A stretch of 64,000 bases of DNA, taken from NCBI RefSeq assembly GCF_007301515.1, contig NZ_CP041666.1, positions 1,240,001-1,304,000 of the forward strand, in the 5' to 3' direction. The translations under genes were made by a program, and so were the position numbers. Source of the stretch: Radiobacillus deserti. Its GTDB lineage: Bacteria; Bacillota; Bacilli; Bacillales; Amphibacillaceae. Every line of letters starts with the position of its first letter. Within the stretch, counting starts at the first letter, position 1. The notes under the pieces are model-generated. The model did no database searches and was not told the DNA's origin. It saw nothing but the letters and a program-made list of their open reading frames with translations. This document shows, piece by piece, positions 1 through 7,619 of the stretch.

Positions 1-621
1 GGGAAAAATGTGGAGCAAATTATTGGAATGTCACCGAAGGAATATATGGAAAGCATAGCGCATGAAATGAAAGGAGATGTTCATGGTTGGTCTAAATATT
101 TGTTTCTTATAGCTATTGGAGCAGCAACATTTATCGTGCTAGGTGATGCCCTTAGAGAAGGACTTTCATATACTATTTTAGAACTGATCGGATATCCAAT
201 CATTTTCGCCTTGTTTTTATTAGCAGTTGTTAAATGTATCAAGTTTTTAGCAAGTGCAAAACTGAAAAAAGGAATAGAATGGTTGTTGTATTGGATGATA
301 GGTGGAATTCCTTTAGGATTAATGCTTCTTCTTCTGTTTTTAAACGATAGATGGCAAACTCCAATGATTACATTTAATCAAACTGCGAATGCGATAACGA
401 TAGGGGTTGCAATAGCTGTGTTAATTGGTTTATCTGTCTGGGCACGGAGCTGGGTCATGATATTGGTAGCAATTCTTTTAGTTGTTCCAGATATCATACT
501 TGATAGATTACCACTAGAAGAGACGAGTAGGCTTGTGTCTAGCTCCATTGTAACAAGCGTCTTGATAATTGCTTTATTCTTAATAGCACTAAGAAAAGAG
601 AAGCGAGAGAATGCATCGTAA
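1..621 (+). CDS. Multi-pass membrane protein, 5' end outside the window
   Basis: The reading frame is open from base 1, so the visible 203 residues after the GTG at 10 are probably the C-terminal part of a longer protein; there is no ribosome site before that GTG. The segment begins with a short soluble stretch (IIGMSPKEYMESIAHEM) that resembles the end of the HAAS signalling domain found in PadR-linked membrane proteins. About six hydrophobic segments follow and the protein ends in a basic tail (RKEKREN). The function is unknown. The HAAS assignment is an inference from a short motif; membrane location is clear from the composition. Confidence 0.6.
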   Translation, partial: GKNVEQIIGMSPKEYMESIAHEMKGDVHGWSKYLFLIAIGAATFIVLGDALREGLSYTILELIGYPIIFALFLLAVVKCIKFLASAKLKKGIEWLLYWMIGGIPLGLMLLLLFLNDRWQTPMITFNQTANAITIGVAIAVLIGLSVWARSWVMILVAILLVVPDIILDRLPLEETSRLVSSSIVTSVLIIALFLIALRKEKRENAS

Positions 622-638
622 TTAAATATATAGAATGC

Positions 639-680
639 GGCCGAACTACATGTTGAATCAAGGATGGTTCGGTCTTTTTT
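639..680 (+). terminator. Intrinsic terminator
   Basis: An 8-bp stem (639-646 with 667-674, one G-T pair) and a 20-nt loop are followed by a run of T. It ends the transcript of the membrane protein gene that stops at 621. Confidence 0.7.
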
Positions 681-780
681 ATTTATACATGTATATTTAC
701 ATCCTTTTTCTACTGGAAACCCTTTACTTTTTAAAGGGGAAGCCCGATACAAAAGGAGAATAATAAAAGGGGAGTTATAA

Positions 781-1587
781 ATGAATTTTTTAAAATTTTT
801 AAAGAAGGATGAGAAGAAACCAGAATATAAACCTACAAAGAAGAAATCCGAACAAACTGAGGAAGTTGCAGTCAGAAAAGGTGAAATAGGGGAACATAAA
901 ATAGATATACAATTATCCCAATTACCTAAAGAATACAAATATATAAATGATTTGCTTATACCCAATCCAAAATCCAAATCAGGCTATTCTCAAGTAGACC
1001 ATGTGATTGTAAGTCCTTTCGGCATTTTTGTGATTGAAACAAAAAATTATCAAGGAACCATATATGGATCTAGAGAACGGAAAAATTGGCTGTTAAATGG
1101 AAAGTTCAAAATGATCAACCCAATTATCCAAAATTATGGTCATATTAAGGCACTCGAAGCATTTATTGACAAAAGCTATCATGACCATATGTATTCGATG
1201 ATTTCTTTTACGAAGAGATGTACGCTAAAAATCGATATGAGTCTCAGAGAAATTACAGCGAAAGAAATGGTTATTTACGACTTGTATTTTTTGGAGACAG
1301 TCAATCGAAAGGCAGCTATACTTAAGCTGGAATACAAGGAACCGATTATTTCTAATTCGAATATCCAACACATTTTTGAACATCTTCAAAAGGTGAATAT
1401 TATAGATCCCAAGGTTCGAGAAAAGCATAAAGACATTTTAAGTGGAAATGTGAAACAACACGACTCGACTGAACTTTGTGTTATCTGCAAGAAACCAGTG
1501 TCTGAAAAAGTGAAGAGTTACTGCTTGTCTAACAAGAAATTTAATGGGAAAGTTTATTGCTATGACCATCAAAAAAGCAGCTCTTAA
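781..1587 (+). CDS. NERD-domain nuclease-related protein with C-terminal Cys cluster
   Basis: A 268-residue protein. Residues about 30-150 form a NERD (nuclease-related) domain with the PD-(D/E)xK signature: D73 in VDHVIV and E86-T-K88 in IETKNY. The N-terminus is very lysine-rich. The C-terminus carries C233-x2-C236, C248, C260 and H263, likely a small zinc-binding module. NERD proteins are thought to act on nucleic acid, but few have a known role. The start is supported by AAAAGGGGAG just upstream. The stop codon lies in the loop of a terminator hairpin shared with the convergent DUF4188 gene. A second NERD protein sits at 40027-40998. Confidence 0.85.
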   Translation: MNFLKFLKKDEKKPEYKPTKKKSEQTEEVAVRKGEIGEHKIDIQLSQLPKEYKYINDLLIPNPKSKSGYSQVDHVIVSPFGIFVIETKNYQGTIYGSRERKNWLLNGKFKMINPIIQNYGHIKALEAFIDKSYHDHMYSMISFTKRCTLKIDMSLREITAKEMVIYDLYFLETVNRKAAILKLEYKEPIISNSNIQHIFEHLQKVNIIDPKVREKHKDILSGNVKQHDSTELCVICKKPVSEKVKSYCLSNKKFNGKVYCYDHQKSSS

Positions 1588-1600
1588 CGAGCTGCTTTTT
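1572..1600. terminator. Bidirectional terminator with both stop codons in its loop
   Basis: A perfect 12-bp stem (1572-1583 with 1589-1600) has A-rich and T-rich ends, so it can stop transcription from either side. The 5-nt loop TTAAC and its neighbouring base hold the TAA stops of both the NERD gene (plus) and the DUF4188 gene (minus), which overlap by a few bases. Confidence 0.85.
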
Positions 1601-2069
1601 CCGTTCCTTTTAATCGCTTATCTGCACTAGTAGTTTCAGGTGTAAGAGCTATTGGCTGTTTTACTCGAGATAAACCAAACAAAGGCATGTTCACATACAC
1701 ACTTTCATACTGTCCTTTTGGTACAAGGTAAGTTTCGTGATATACACCTACCGAAGGATTATTTCTAGTCAATTGATTGAATTTTTTCCATGCAGTTAGG
1801 TGTAGATTCCCTCTCGCATAGGCTAGGAGGTCTTCAGATGTTCGCCAATATTGAATCATAAACGTGGTACGAAAGGATGGAAAGGATTCTAATGAATGGA
1901 ATCCTAATTGCTTGTTCGTGTACAATTCTTTAATCATAGGTGGCATAGCCAATAAAACTGGTAGCCATTTATGAATTGCCCACCATTGGTTTATTCTCAT
2001 TCCAATCACAAACACAACTAGATCATTCTCGTTTCCTGTTGTGAAACGCCCGACATTTACTTGTTTCAT
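1584..2069 (-). CDS. DUF4188 family protein
   Basis: A 161-residue soluble protein of the DUF4188 family, a dimeric ferredoxin-like fold related to small monooxygenases; the activity is unknown. Visible family features are the N-terminal VGRFTTG, the tryptophan-rich INQWWAIHKWLP and the FMIQYWRTSEDLLAYA stretch. The gene overlaps the upstream PadR gene by the 4-bp ATGA, so the two are translationally coupled. This PadR-DUF4188 pairing is common in Bacillaceae and suggests the regulator controls this enzyme, perhaps in response to a toxic small molecule. Confidence 0.85.
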   Translation of the reverse strand: MKQVNVGRFTTGNENDLVVFVIGMRINQWWAIHKWLPVLLAMPPMIKELYTNKQLGFHSLESFPSFRTTFMIQYWRTSEDLLAYARGNLHLTAWKKFNQLTRNNPSVGVYHETYLVPKGQYESVYVNMPLFGLSRVKQPIALTPETTSADKRLKGTEKAAR

Positions 2070-2623
2070 TTTGCATTCCCCATCTCCTTTAGTTTTTGAA
2101 TTGTATCTCTACACCAATCCATAGCGGCTTTAGTTGTTCGAATTCCATAATCTAAGGTGAATAGCCAATAACTGGCATCTTCCTCATTCGATAAAGAGGT
2201 GACAATCATAGATTCAATAGACGAATACGTGCTATATCGAGCTTGAAGCCTCTCTAAATATGTTTCCAGCTTTACAATGGCAGTGGTTTCTGGCTCATGC
2301 CGACTGAAAAATAATTTTAGAATAAACTCATTCTTTTCGAAGGGGATGTCTTCAATTGGACTTCTTAACCAGTTTTGGAGGGCCTCCATCCCTTTATTTG
2401 TTATACGGTATTCTTTCTTATTTGGTTTTCCTTCCTGTATCGTTTCTTTGACAGTTGCTAGTCCTTCTTCGACTAATATCTTAAGCGTAGGATAGATTTG
2501 CCCATAGCTTATTTTCCAAAAGTGATTCAAACTTCCGTCAATCATTTGCTTAATGGAATATCCAGTATGACAGCCAGTAGTTAATAATCCTAAAATGGCG
2601 AATTTCGTATGATTTATTTTCAT
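2066..2623 (-). CDS. PadR family transcriptional regulator
   Basis: A 185-residue PadR-type repressor. The N-terminal winged helix-turn-helix spans about residues 5-85 (FAILGLL, GYSIKQMID, SYGQIYPTLKILVEEGL, then the wing KKEYRITNKG). The C-terminal half (residues 90-180) is the helical dimer domain of the PadR-s2/Vir family. It is the first gene of an operon with the DUF4188 gene, overlapping by ATGA. PadR proteins usually repress their own operon and are released by phenolics or drugs; the ligand here is unknown. The intergenic region to the divergent BCCT gene (2624-2799) should contain its operator. Confidence 0.9.
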   Translation of the reverse strand: MKINHTKFAILGLLTTGCHTGYSIKQMIDGSLNHFWKISYGQIYPTLKILVEEGLATVKETIQEGKPNKKEYRITNKGMEALQNWLRSPIEDIPFEKNEFILKLFFSRHEPETTAIVKLETYLERLQARYSTYSSIESMIVTSLSNEEDASYWLFTLDYGIRTTKAAMDWCRDTIQKLKEMGNAK

Positions 2624-2639
2624 GATTTCATCCTATCTT

Positions 2640-2670
2640 TTTGATATGTATCATTTAGATATATATTAAT
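2640..2670 (-). promoter_or_regulatory. Possible PadR operator/promoter region
   Basis: Directly upstream of the PadR start are two similar AT-rich blocks, GATATGTATC and GATATATATT, 15 bp apart. They are a plausible autoregulatory site by position and composition only; no exact PadR consensus is present. Confidence 0.25.
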
Positions 2671-2799
2671 GAATTACATGTTTGTTGTAAAGGGAAATAT
2701 AATTTTTTTATATAAGAAGAGGATTAAAATATCGTGGTTAGGGAATTTCTAAAAAGTGAAACAAAAACAACGGTCTGAGATGAAATATGAGGTGACGTC

Positions 2800-4368
2800 G
2801 TGAAAAATGTAACGTTAGTATTTTGGTTTGCAATTGTCATATGCACAATTTTAGTTGTCTGGGGTGCGATTGCACCTGACCATTTACAAACGGTTACAGC
2901 TGATTTAACAGGAGATATTTCGGATTATTTTGGTTGGTATTACTTAATACTTGTAATGGTATTACTAGCTTTTTGTGTTTTTCTTATGTTGTCCAGATTT
3001 GGAAAAATTAAATTAGGGAAGCCAAACGAAAAACCAGAATTTAATTTGCCAACATGGTTTGCTATGCTTTTCAGTGCTGGAATGGGAATGGGGTTGGTGT
3101 TTTGGACAACCGCAGAACCAATTTCACATGCATACAAAAGTTCTCCATCCGCAGAAATGGGATCAAATCAAGCAATCCGCGACGCAATGCAATATTCCTT
3201 CTTCCACTGGGGGGTTCACCCTTGGGCGGTTTACGGGGTTGTTGCACTCGTCTTAGCTTATTTTAAATTTCATAAGGGCTATCCAGGTCTAATAAGTGCT
3301 ACACTAGTTCCACTATTCGGTGAGAAAAGCATGGCTGGCTTACCAGGAAAGCTAATTGATACGCTTGCGGTATTCGCCACGGTTGTTGGGGTAGCTTCAA
3401 CACTAGGCTTTGGATCCGCTCAAATTAATGGTGGTTTGTCTTTTTTATTTGACACACCAAAAAACTTTACGATGCAGTTGATAATTTTGGCCGTATCAAC
3501 CTTTCTATTTATTTTCTCGGCATGGTCCGGCGTTGGAAAAGGGATAAAATACTTAAGTAACGCAAATATGGGACTAGGTTTTGTATTATTGTTACTACTG
3601 TTTATCGTAGGACCAACTATGTATATTTTAAACATGTTCACCGCAACATTAGGGAATTATATTACCAACTTTTTTGAGATGAGTTTTCGTATTTCTCCGT
3701 TGAATGAAGAGGGAAGAACGTGGATTGATAACTGGACAATCTTCTACTGGGCATGGTGGATTTCTTGGGCACCATTCGTCGGTGTCTTTATTGCAAGAAT
3801 CTCTAGGGGAAGGACGATAAAGGAATTTATGTTAGGCGTCTTATTTGTCCCAGCGCTTGTGTGTTTTATTTTTTTCGCGGTGTTTGGTGTTTCTGCTTTA
3901 AATATTGAACAAAATGCGATTGATATGATTTCACAATATTCATTAGAAACAACGACGTTTGCAGTGCTACAACATTATCCATTAGGTGCCATTATGTCGT
4001 TTGTTACAATTTTCGTCATTGGGATTTTCTTTATTACATCAGCGGATTCTGCCACATTTGTACTAGGAATGCTGACAACAAATGGGGATATCCATCCATC
4101 TAATTCCGTGAAAATTGTTTGGGGACTTGCTATGTCTGCAATGGCAGCTATCATTGTGTACTTTGGAGGCACGCAAGGATTACAAAACATGCTGATAATC
4201 GCAGCACTACCTTTCTCCGTCGTAATGATTCTAATGGGAGCGTCCTTTTATAAAGCAGCCAATAAAGAAATTGTAAAACCGAAAAAAATGGAAGATAAAG
4301 AAAGGAAAAGGGAAGAGAAAGAAAAGAAAAAGATGAAGAAAGACAAAAATCATGTACCTGTTAATTAA
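2800..4368 (+). CDS. BCCT family glycine betaine/choline-type transporter
   Basis: A 522-residue secondary transporter of the betaine/carnitine/choline family (OpuD/BetL type), importing compatible solutes with Na+ or H+ across the cytoplasmic membrane. Twelve membrane segments are predicted. Family hallmarks are the glycine-rich AGMGMGLVFW with TTAEPISH, FFHWGVHPWAVYG, and the tryptophan-rich FYWAWWISWAPFVG followed by IARISRGRT. The last 40 residues are an unusual run of Lys and Glu, likely a cytosolic tail that may sense osmolality. The start is GTG, chosen because GAGGTG lies 6 bp upstream. The gene is monocistronic and divergent from PadR. It supports an osmotolerant lifestyle. Confidence 0.92.
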   Translation: MKNVTLVFWFAIVICTILVVWGAIAPDHLQTVTADLTGDISDYFGWYYLILVMVLLAFCVFLMLSRFGKIKLGKPNEKPEFNLPTWFAMLFSAGMGMGLVFWTTAEPISHAYKSSPSAEMGSNQAIRDAMQYSFFHWGVHPWAVYGVVALVLAYFKFHKGYPGLISATLVPLFGEKSMAGLPGKLIDTLAVFATVVGVASTLGFGSAQINGGLSFLFDTPKNFTMQLIILAVSTFLFIFSAWSGVGKGIKYLSNANMGLGFVLLLLLFIVGPTMYILNMFTATLGNYITNFFEMSFRISPLNEEGRTWIDNWTIFYWAWWISWAPFVGVFIARISRGRTIKEFMLGVLFVPALVCFIFFAVFGVSALNIEQNAIDMISQYSLETTTFAVLQHYPLGAIMSFVTIFVIGIFFITSADSATFVLGMLTTNGDIHPSNSVKIVWGLAMSAMAAIIVYFGGTQGLQNMLIIAALPFSVVMILMGASFYKAANKEIVKPKKMEDKERKREEKEKKKMKKDKNHVPVN

Positions 4369-4372
4369 CCCA

Positions 4373-4409
4373 AAATATGCCTCGTGCCATGTGCACGGGG
4401 CATATTTTT
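4373..4409. terminator. Bidirectional terminator between BCCT and SgrR-like genes
   Basis: A 15-bp stem (4373-4387 with 4393-4407, one G-T pair) with a 5-nt loop and A/T ends. It serves the BCCT gene on the plus strand and the SgrR-like gene, whose stop abuts the stem, on the minus strand. Confidence 0.85.
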
Positions 4410-6156
4410 ATGTTATCCATAGGCTCGAATAATCTACCCATCCAAGTGCATTAAGCTTTATATGTTTTACATGAGCTGGAAAAATAGCATATTGTTGAAG
4501 TCGATATAGGCAACTAAAGCTGTATTCATGGAATAAGGTTTCTTCTACCTTTTGTAATGACTGTAAAAGCTCGTTAGTTGTCCGATTCGTTTGTAGTTGT
4601 TTTTCTATTTCTTCCATTACTTTGGTTGGTAAATGAAAACTCCAAATACTGTGATTTCCTAAAAAAGTCCCAAGACAACTATAAATCAGATTTTCATCCC
4701 CAAGCTGCTCCGCAAGTAACAAATCCGCTTCCTTTGCTAAATCAGTAGAAAATAGAGAATCATAAGACAAAACATGAATACAAAGACAAACTTCGAGCGT
4801 TTCTAATTCTGTTTTGATCCATTGAGCATCTAATTCATTTCCAGCACCACTATATGTATAAAGATGTAAGGTTTCCCCTTGGTATGTACTTTCTTCTAAT
4901 GCAGTCTTTGAGAGAGACTTATGACGTTGATTAGTAATTTCTGATTCCCATTCTCTGAGTAAACGAAAAGCCGGTACATACCGATTACCTTTCAAAGTGG
5001 AAATCATTTTTTCTGGAGATAACGCATGATACAAAGCTTTTCTTAACTTCTCATCCTTTGCTAATAGTCCTTGCTTTCTATTAAATGTTAGTAGTTTACT
5101 CCCTCGGTCAATCATTGTTTTCTGTTGGTAATCGTCCTTCTGTTTTTGAACATATGGATATGGAAATAAGTCTGCATGTTCCAGCATGTGCTCTGACGCA
5201 TATTTGTTATCGTAGAGCTCTGGAAAGAAAAACATGACCACCTCATCTAAGAACGGACGATAGCCTGAATAACGATTATGGATGGATAACTTTAATTTTT
5301 CATCGTTGAGTTTTGACAATTTAAATGGCCCAGTCCCGATGGAAGACGATTCATTTTCTGAAGGCGTAAGGATGCTTCCACCCAAAGAACTCACAACATG
5401 AAGAAAGAAAGGAGTTGGTTCTAGGAAGTAAAACGATACTTGATGAATCGAGTCTACCTGAATACGTTCCAAATATTTTATCATCCATTTATAAGGTGAG
5501 TTTAGGTGAGATAACCGTTGAAAACTAAAAGCTACATCTTCTGCTGTCAGCTCTGAATGGTTATGAAACATAATCCCTTTTCTTAAATGAAATCGCCATA
5601 TAGTGTAGGTACCATTATGTTCCCAATAATGTGCAATGGAAGGTACATGTACGCCATTGTTTTTATCAAATTTAACTAGTTGCTGATACATGTGCCGCAT
5701 GAAGTGATTTTCAGTCCTACGATTAACATAGACAGGATCCAAAGTCTGGAGAGCTCGATAGGAAGGGAATTGAATCCGATCTCTTTCTTGTTCTGTGTGG
5801 TATAAATCATCTGAGAAAATCCAGGTTACATATTCTTTTTGGATTTCAACGGGCACTGATTTCTTGCGAATGAATGCCATACATATATCAATCGGATGTG
5901 TATGGGCCATCTGCTTTGCTTCTGATAATACAAGTTGATGAAAGGTGAAATTTAGTATGATATGTGAGACATTACCTCTCCCGATCCCATGCTTCCACGT
6001 TATCCAACCATTATCCTGGAATTTGTTCAGGATTAATTTTACATTTCGTCTAGAACAAATGAATAAGGAAGCTAGCTGTTCTATAGGAATTGGAATCTCT
6101 TTATTCGTTTGTTGAATATGTGCATATAAATGTTCGTAATAGTCTAATGGTTTCAT
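4408..6156 (-). CDS. SgrR family regulator: wHTH fused to solute-binding domain
   Basis: A 582-residue cytoplasmic regulator with no signal peptide. Residues about 1-115 form an SgrR-type winged helix domain (LASLFICSRRNVKLILNKF, then NGWITWKHGIGRG). Residues about 150-580 resemble family 5 extracellular solute-binding proteins (LTAEDVAFSFQRL, SIGTGPFKL, LRKALYHALSPEKM), here used as an intracellular sensor. In E. coli, SgrR senses sugar-phosphate stress and lies beside the sugar exporter setA. Here too the gene is divergent from an MFS transporter, across a 46-bp palindrome, so it probably controls that transporter. The effector is unknown. The start is backed by GAAGG about 9 bp upstream. 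Confidence 0.85.
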   Translation of the reverse strand: MKPLDYYEHLYAHIQQTNKEIPIPIEQLASLFICSRRNVKLILNKFQDNGWITWKHGIGRGNVSHIILNFTFHQLVLSEAKQMAHTHPIDICMAFIRKKSVPVEIQKEYVTWIFSDDLYHTEQERDRIQFPSYRALQTLDPVYVNRRTENHFMRHMYQQLVKFDKNNGVHVPSIAHYWEHNGTYTIWRFHLRKGIMFHNHSELTAEDVAFSFQRLSHLNSPYKWMIKYLERIQVDSIHQVSFYFLEPTPFFLHVVSSLGGSILTPSENESSSIGTGPFKLSKLNDEKLKLSIHNRYSGYRPFLDEVVMFFFPELYDNKYASEHMLEHADLFPYPYVQKQKDDYQQKTMIDRGSKLLTFNRKQGLLAKDEKLRKALYHALSPEKMISTLKGNRYVPAFRLLREWESEITNQRHKSLSKTALEESTYQGETLHLYTYSGAGNELDAQWIKTELETLEVCLCIHVLSYDSLFSTDLAKEADLLLAEQLGDENLIYSCLGTFLGNHSIWSFHLPTKVMEEIEKQLQTNRTTNELLQSLQKVEETLFHEYSFSCLYRLQQYAIFPAHVKHIKLNALGWVDYSSLWIT

Positions 6157-6216
6157 AGACGAGCCTTCTTTCTAGAAAAGGTGAAATTTTATTTCGATAA
6201 CTATACACTTTTTTTT

Positions 6217-6262
6217 CTCCTATTTGAAAGCTATAATCATGATTATAGCTTTCAAATAGGAG
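6217..6262. repeat. 46-bp perfect palindrome in the SgrR/MFS divergent region
   Basis: Bases 6217-6239 are the exact reverse complement of 6240-6262, with no spacer and ATCATGAT at the centre. The right end contributes the AGGAG of the MFS ribosome site. As DNA it could be the operator of the divergent SgrR-like regulator. As RNA it would fold into a hairpin hiding the MFS ribosome site. It has no T-run on either strand, so it is not a typical terminator. Confidence 0.85.
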
Positions 6263-6275
6263 GGAGAATGAGGCA

Positions 6276-7469
6276 ATGCATACAGCAAAAGCTAGAGTAG
6301 TAGGGGTTTCCATTTTAACAGCAGTTGCCATTCTAGGTGATGCCATGCTTTTAGTCGTGTTGCCCATTTATTGGGAGGATTTCGGTCTAACAGCAATATG
6401 GCAAATCGGTGTTCTTCTTTCAGTGAATCGGTTTATACGACTTCCTGTCAATCCTTTAGTCGGATTGTTTTATTCCCGTTTTTCATTACGTTCAGGGATG
6501 CTAATAGCTATGATTCTTGCTACGGGAACTACGGCAGCTTATGGATTATTTCCCGATTTTCTTATATTGGTCTTGGCTAGAGTGGTATGGGGAATCGCAT
6601 GGTCATTGCTGAGACTAGGTGGATTTCTAACCATTATTGAGGTTGGAAGTGATCGAAATCGAGGACAATTAGTAGGCTTGTATAATGGGCTATGGGGAAT
6701 TGGTGGATTAATTGGAATGTTAGCTGGCGGCTTCTTAGTCGATCAAACCTCCATCCAGTTTGTAACGACTGTGTTTGTTATTTGTGGTCTCCTCGGAACC
6801 CCGTTTGTTTGGTATTTAGTTCCACAAGTAAGTAGAACCAAGAAAGAAGCGGTTAATAAGAAACATGAAAAATGGAGGACTCCTTTTGTATCGATGGTCT
6901 TACTTACTGGGTTTATGATGGGAACGACCATTTTTGGTTTATTTTCTGCTACGTTAAGTACGCTGGTGGAACACACATACGAGAATGCTTGGACAGTTTG
7001 GATTTGGACGATAGGAGCAGCTTCCATTGCTGGTTTCATGCAAGCAATCCGTTGGGGGTGGGGACCATTCCTTTCTCCGCTCATCGGTAGAAAGTTAGAT
7101 AAAGCAAATTCCCCCGTTTTATGGTTAATCCTAACCATTTTAAGCACAGGTACTATGTTTGTTTTACTAAGTAATATAAGCTCCGTCGGTTGGCTACTTG
7201 GGTATTTACTTGTCTTTCAATTATTATCGAACGTTTTTGTAGTAGCTGCAGACACGTTTGCTACAAATGTAGCTGCTAAAACAAATGGAGTAAAAATGAT
7301 GACGTCCTATACTGTTATAGTAGACGTTGGGGCAGCAGTAGGGCCATTATTTTCGTATTTACTCCTAGAATTAGTAGGAGTAACCATTGTGTACTTGATT
7401 GCAGGGTGTTCTCTTATGGTATTTGCAGCAATTTGGTTAACCTTTTTATGGAGAAAAGAAGAGTTATAA
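6276..7469 (+). CDS. MFS transporter next to SgrR-like regulator
   Basis: A 397-residue major facilitator with about 12 membrane helices. The first half contains NRFIRLPVNPLVGLFYSRF, a variant of the MFS loop 2-3 motif, and RVVWGIAWSLLRLGGF; the second half has PLIGRKLDK, the matching loop 8-9 motif. It exports or imports a small molecule, probably a sugar or drug by analogy with SetA next to SgrR in E. coli; the substrate cannot be read from sequence. The ribosome site AGGAGGGA sits at the right edge of the 46-bp palindrome, so translation may be controlled by that hairpin. Confidence 0.85.
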   Translation: MHTAKARVVGVSILTAVAILGDAMLLVVLPIYWEDFGLTAIWQIGVLLSVNRFIRLPVNPLVGLFYSRFSLRSGMLIAMILATGTTAAYGLFPDFLILVLARVVWGIAWSLLRLGGFLTIIEVGSDRNRGQLVGLYNGLWGIGGLIGMLAGGFLVDQTSIQFVTTVFVICGLLGTPFVWYLVPQVSRTKKEAVNKKHEKWRTPFVSMVLLTGFMMGTTIFGLFSATLSTLVEHTYENAWTVWIWTIGAASIAGFMQAIRWGWGPFLSPLIGRKLDKANSPVLWLILTILSTGTMFVLLSNISSVGWLLGYLLVFQLLSNVFVVAADTFATNVAAKTNGVKMMTSYTVIVDVGAAVGPLFSYLLLELVGVTIVYLIAGCSLMVFAAIWLTFLWRKEEL

Positions 7470-7474
7470 TGTGT

Positions 7475-7585
7475 TACTTTCATTTTATTAAGAAATACTA
7501 TCATTTTTATTGAATTACTTTTAAATAATCTAAATTACTTTCATATTTAAATAGAATACTTTCATCTAACAAACAAATACTTTCA
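7475..7585 (-). repeat. Phased TGAAAGTA array A (six units, about 21-bp period)
   Basis: Read on the minus strand, TGAAAGTA or a one-base variant begins at 7585, 7564, 7543, 7523, 7503 and 7482, spacings of 21, 21, 20, 20 and 21 bp. The remaining 12-13 bases of each unit are AT-rich and not conserved. The array starts a few bases beyond the terminator of the minus-strand MFS gene and runs to the 3' end of the plus-strand MFS gene. It matches the arrays at 39860-39971 and 40996-41108 but has no NERD gene beside it. Its function is unknown. Confidence 0.85.
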
Positions 7586-7591
7586 AATCCA

Positions 7592-7619
7592 AAAAAAAGA
7601 GAGGGAACTCCCTCTTTTT
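7592..7619. terminator. Terminator between convergent MFS genes
   Basis: A 10-bp stem (7596-7605 with 7610-7619, one G-T pair) and loop AACT, flanked by A and T runs, overlaps the stop of the minus-strand MFS gene and works for it, possibly for both genes. Confidence 0.75.

Noticed and set aside
378..977. Long minus-strand ORF over the first gene
   Set aside because: It overlaps a clear membrane-protein gene and the NERD gene start, has no ribosome site and its composition is that of an antisense shadow.
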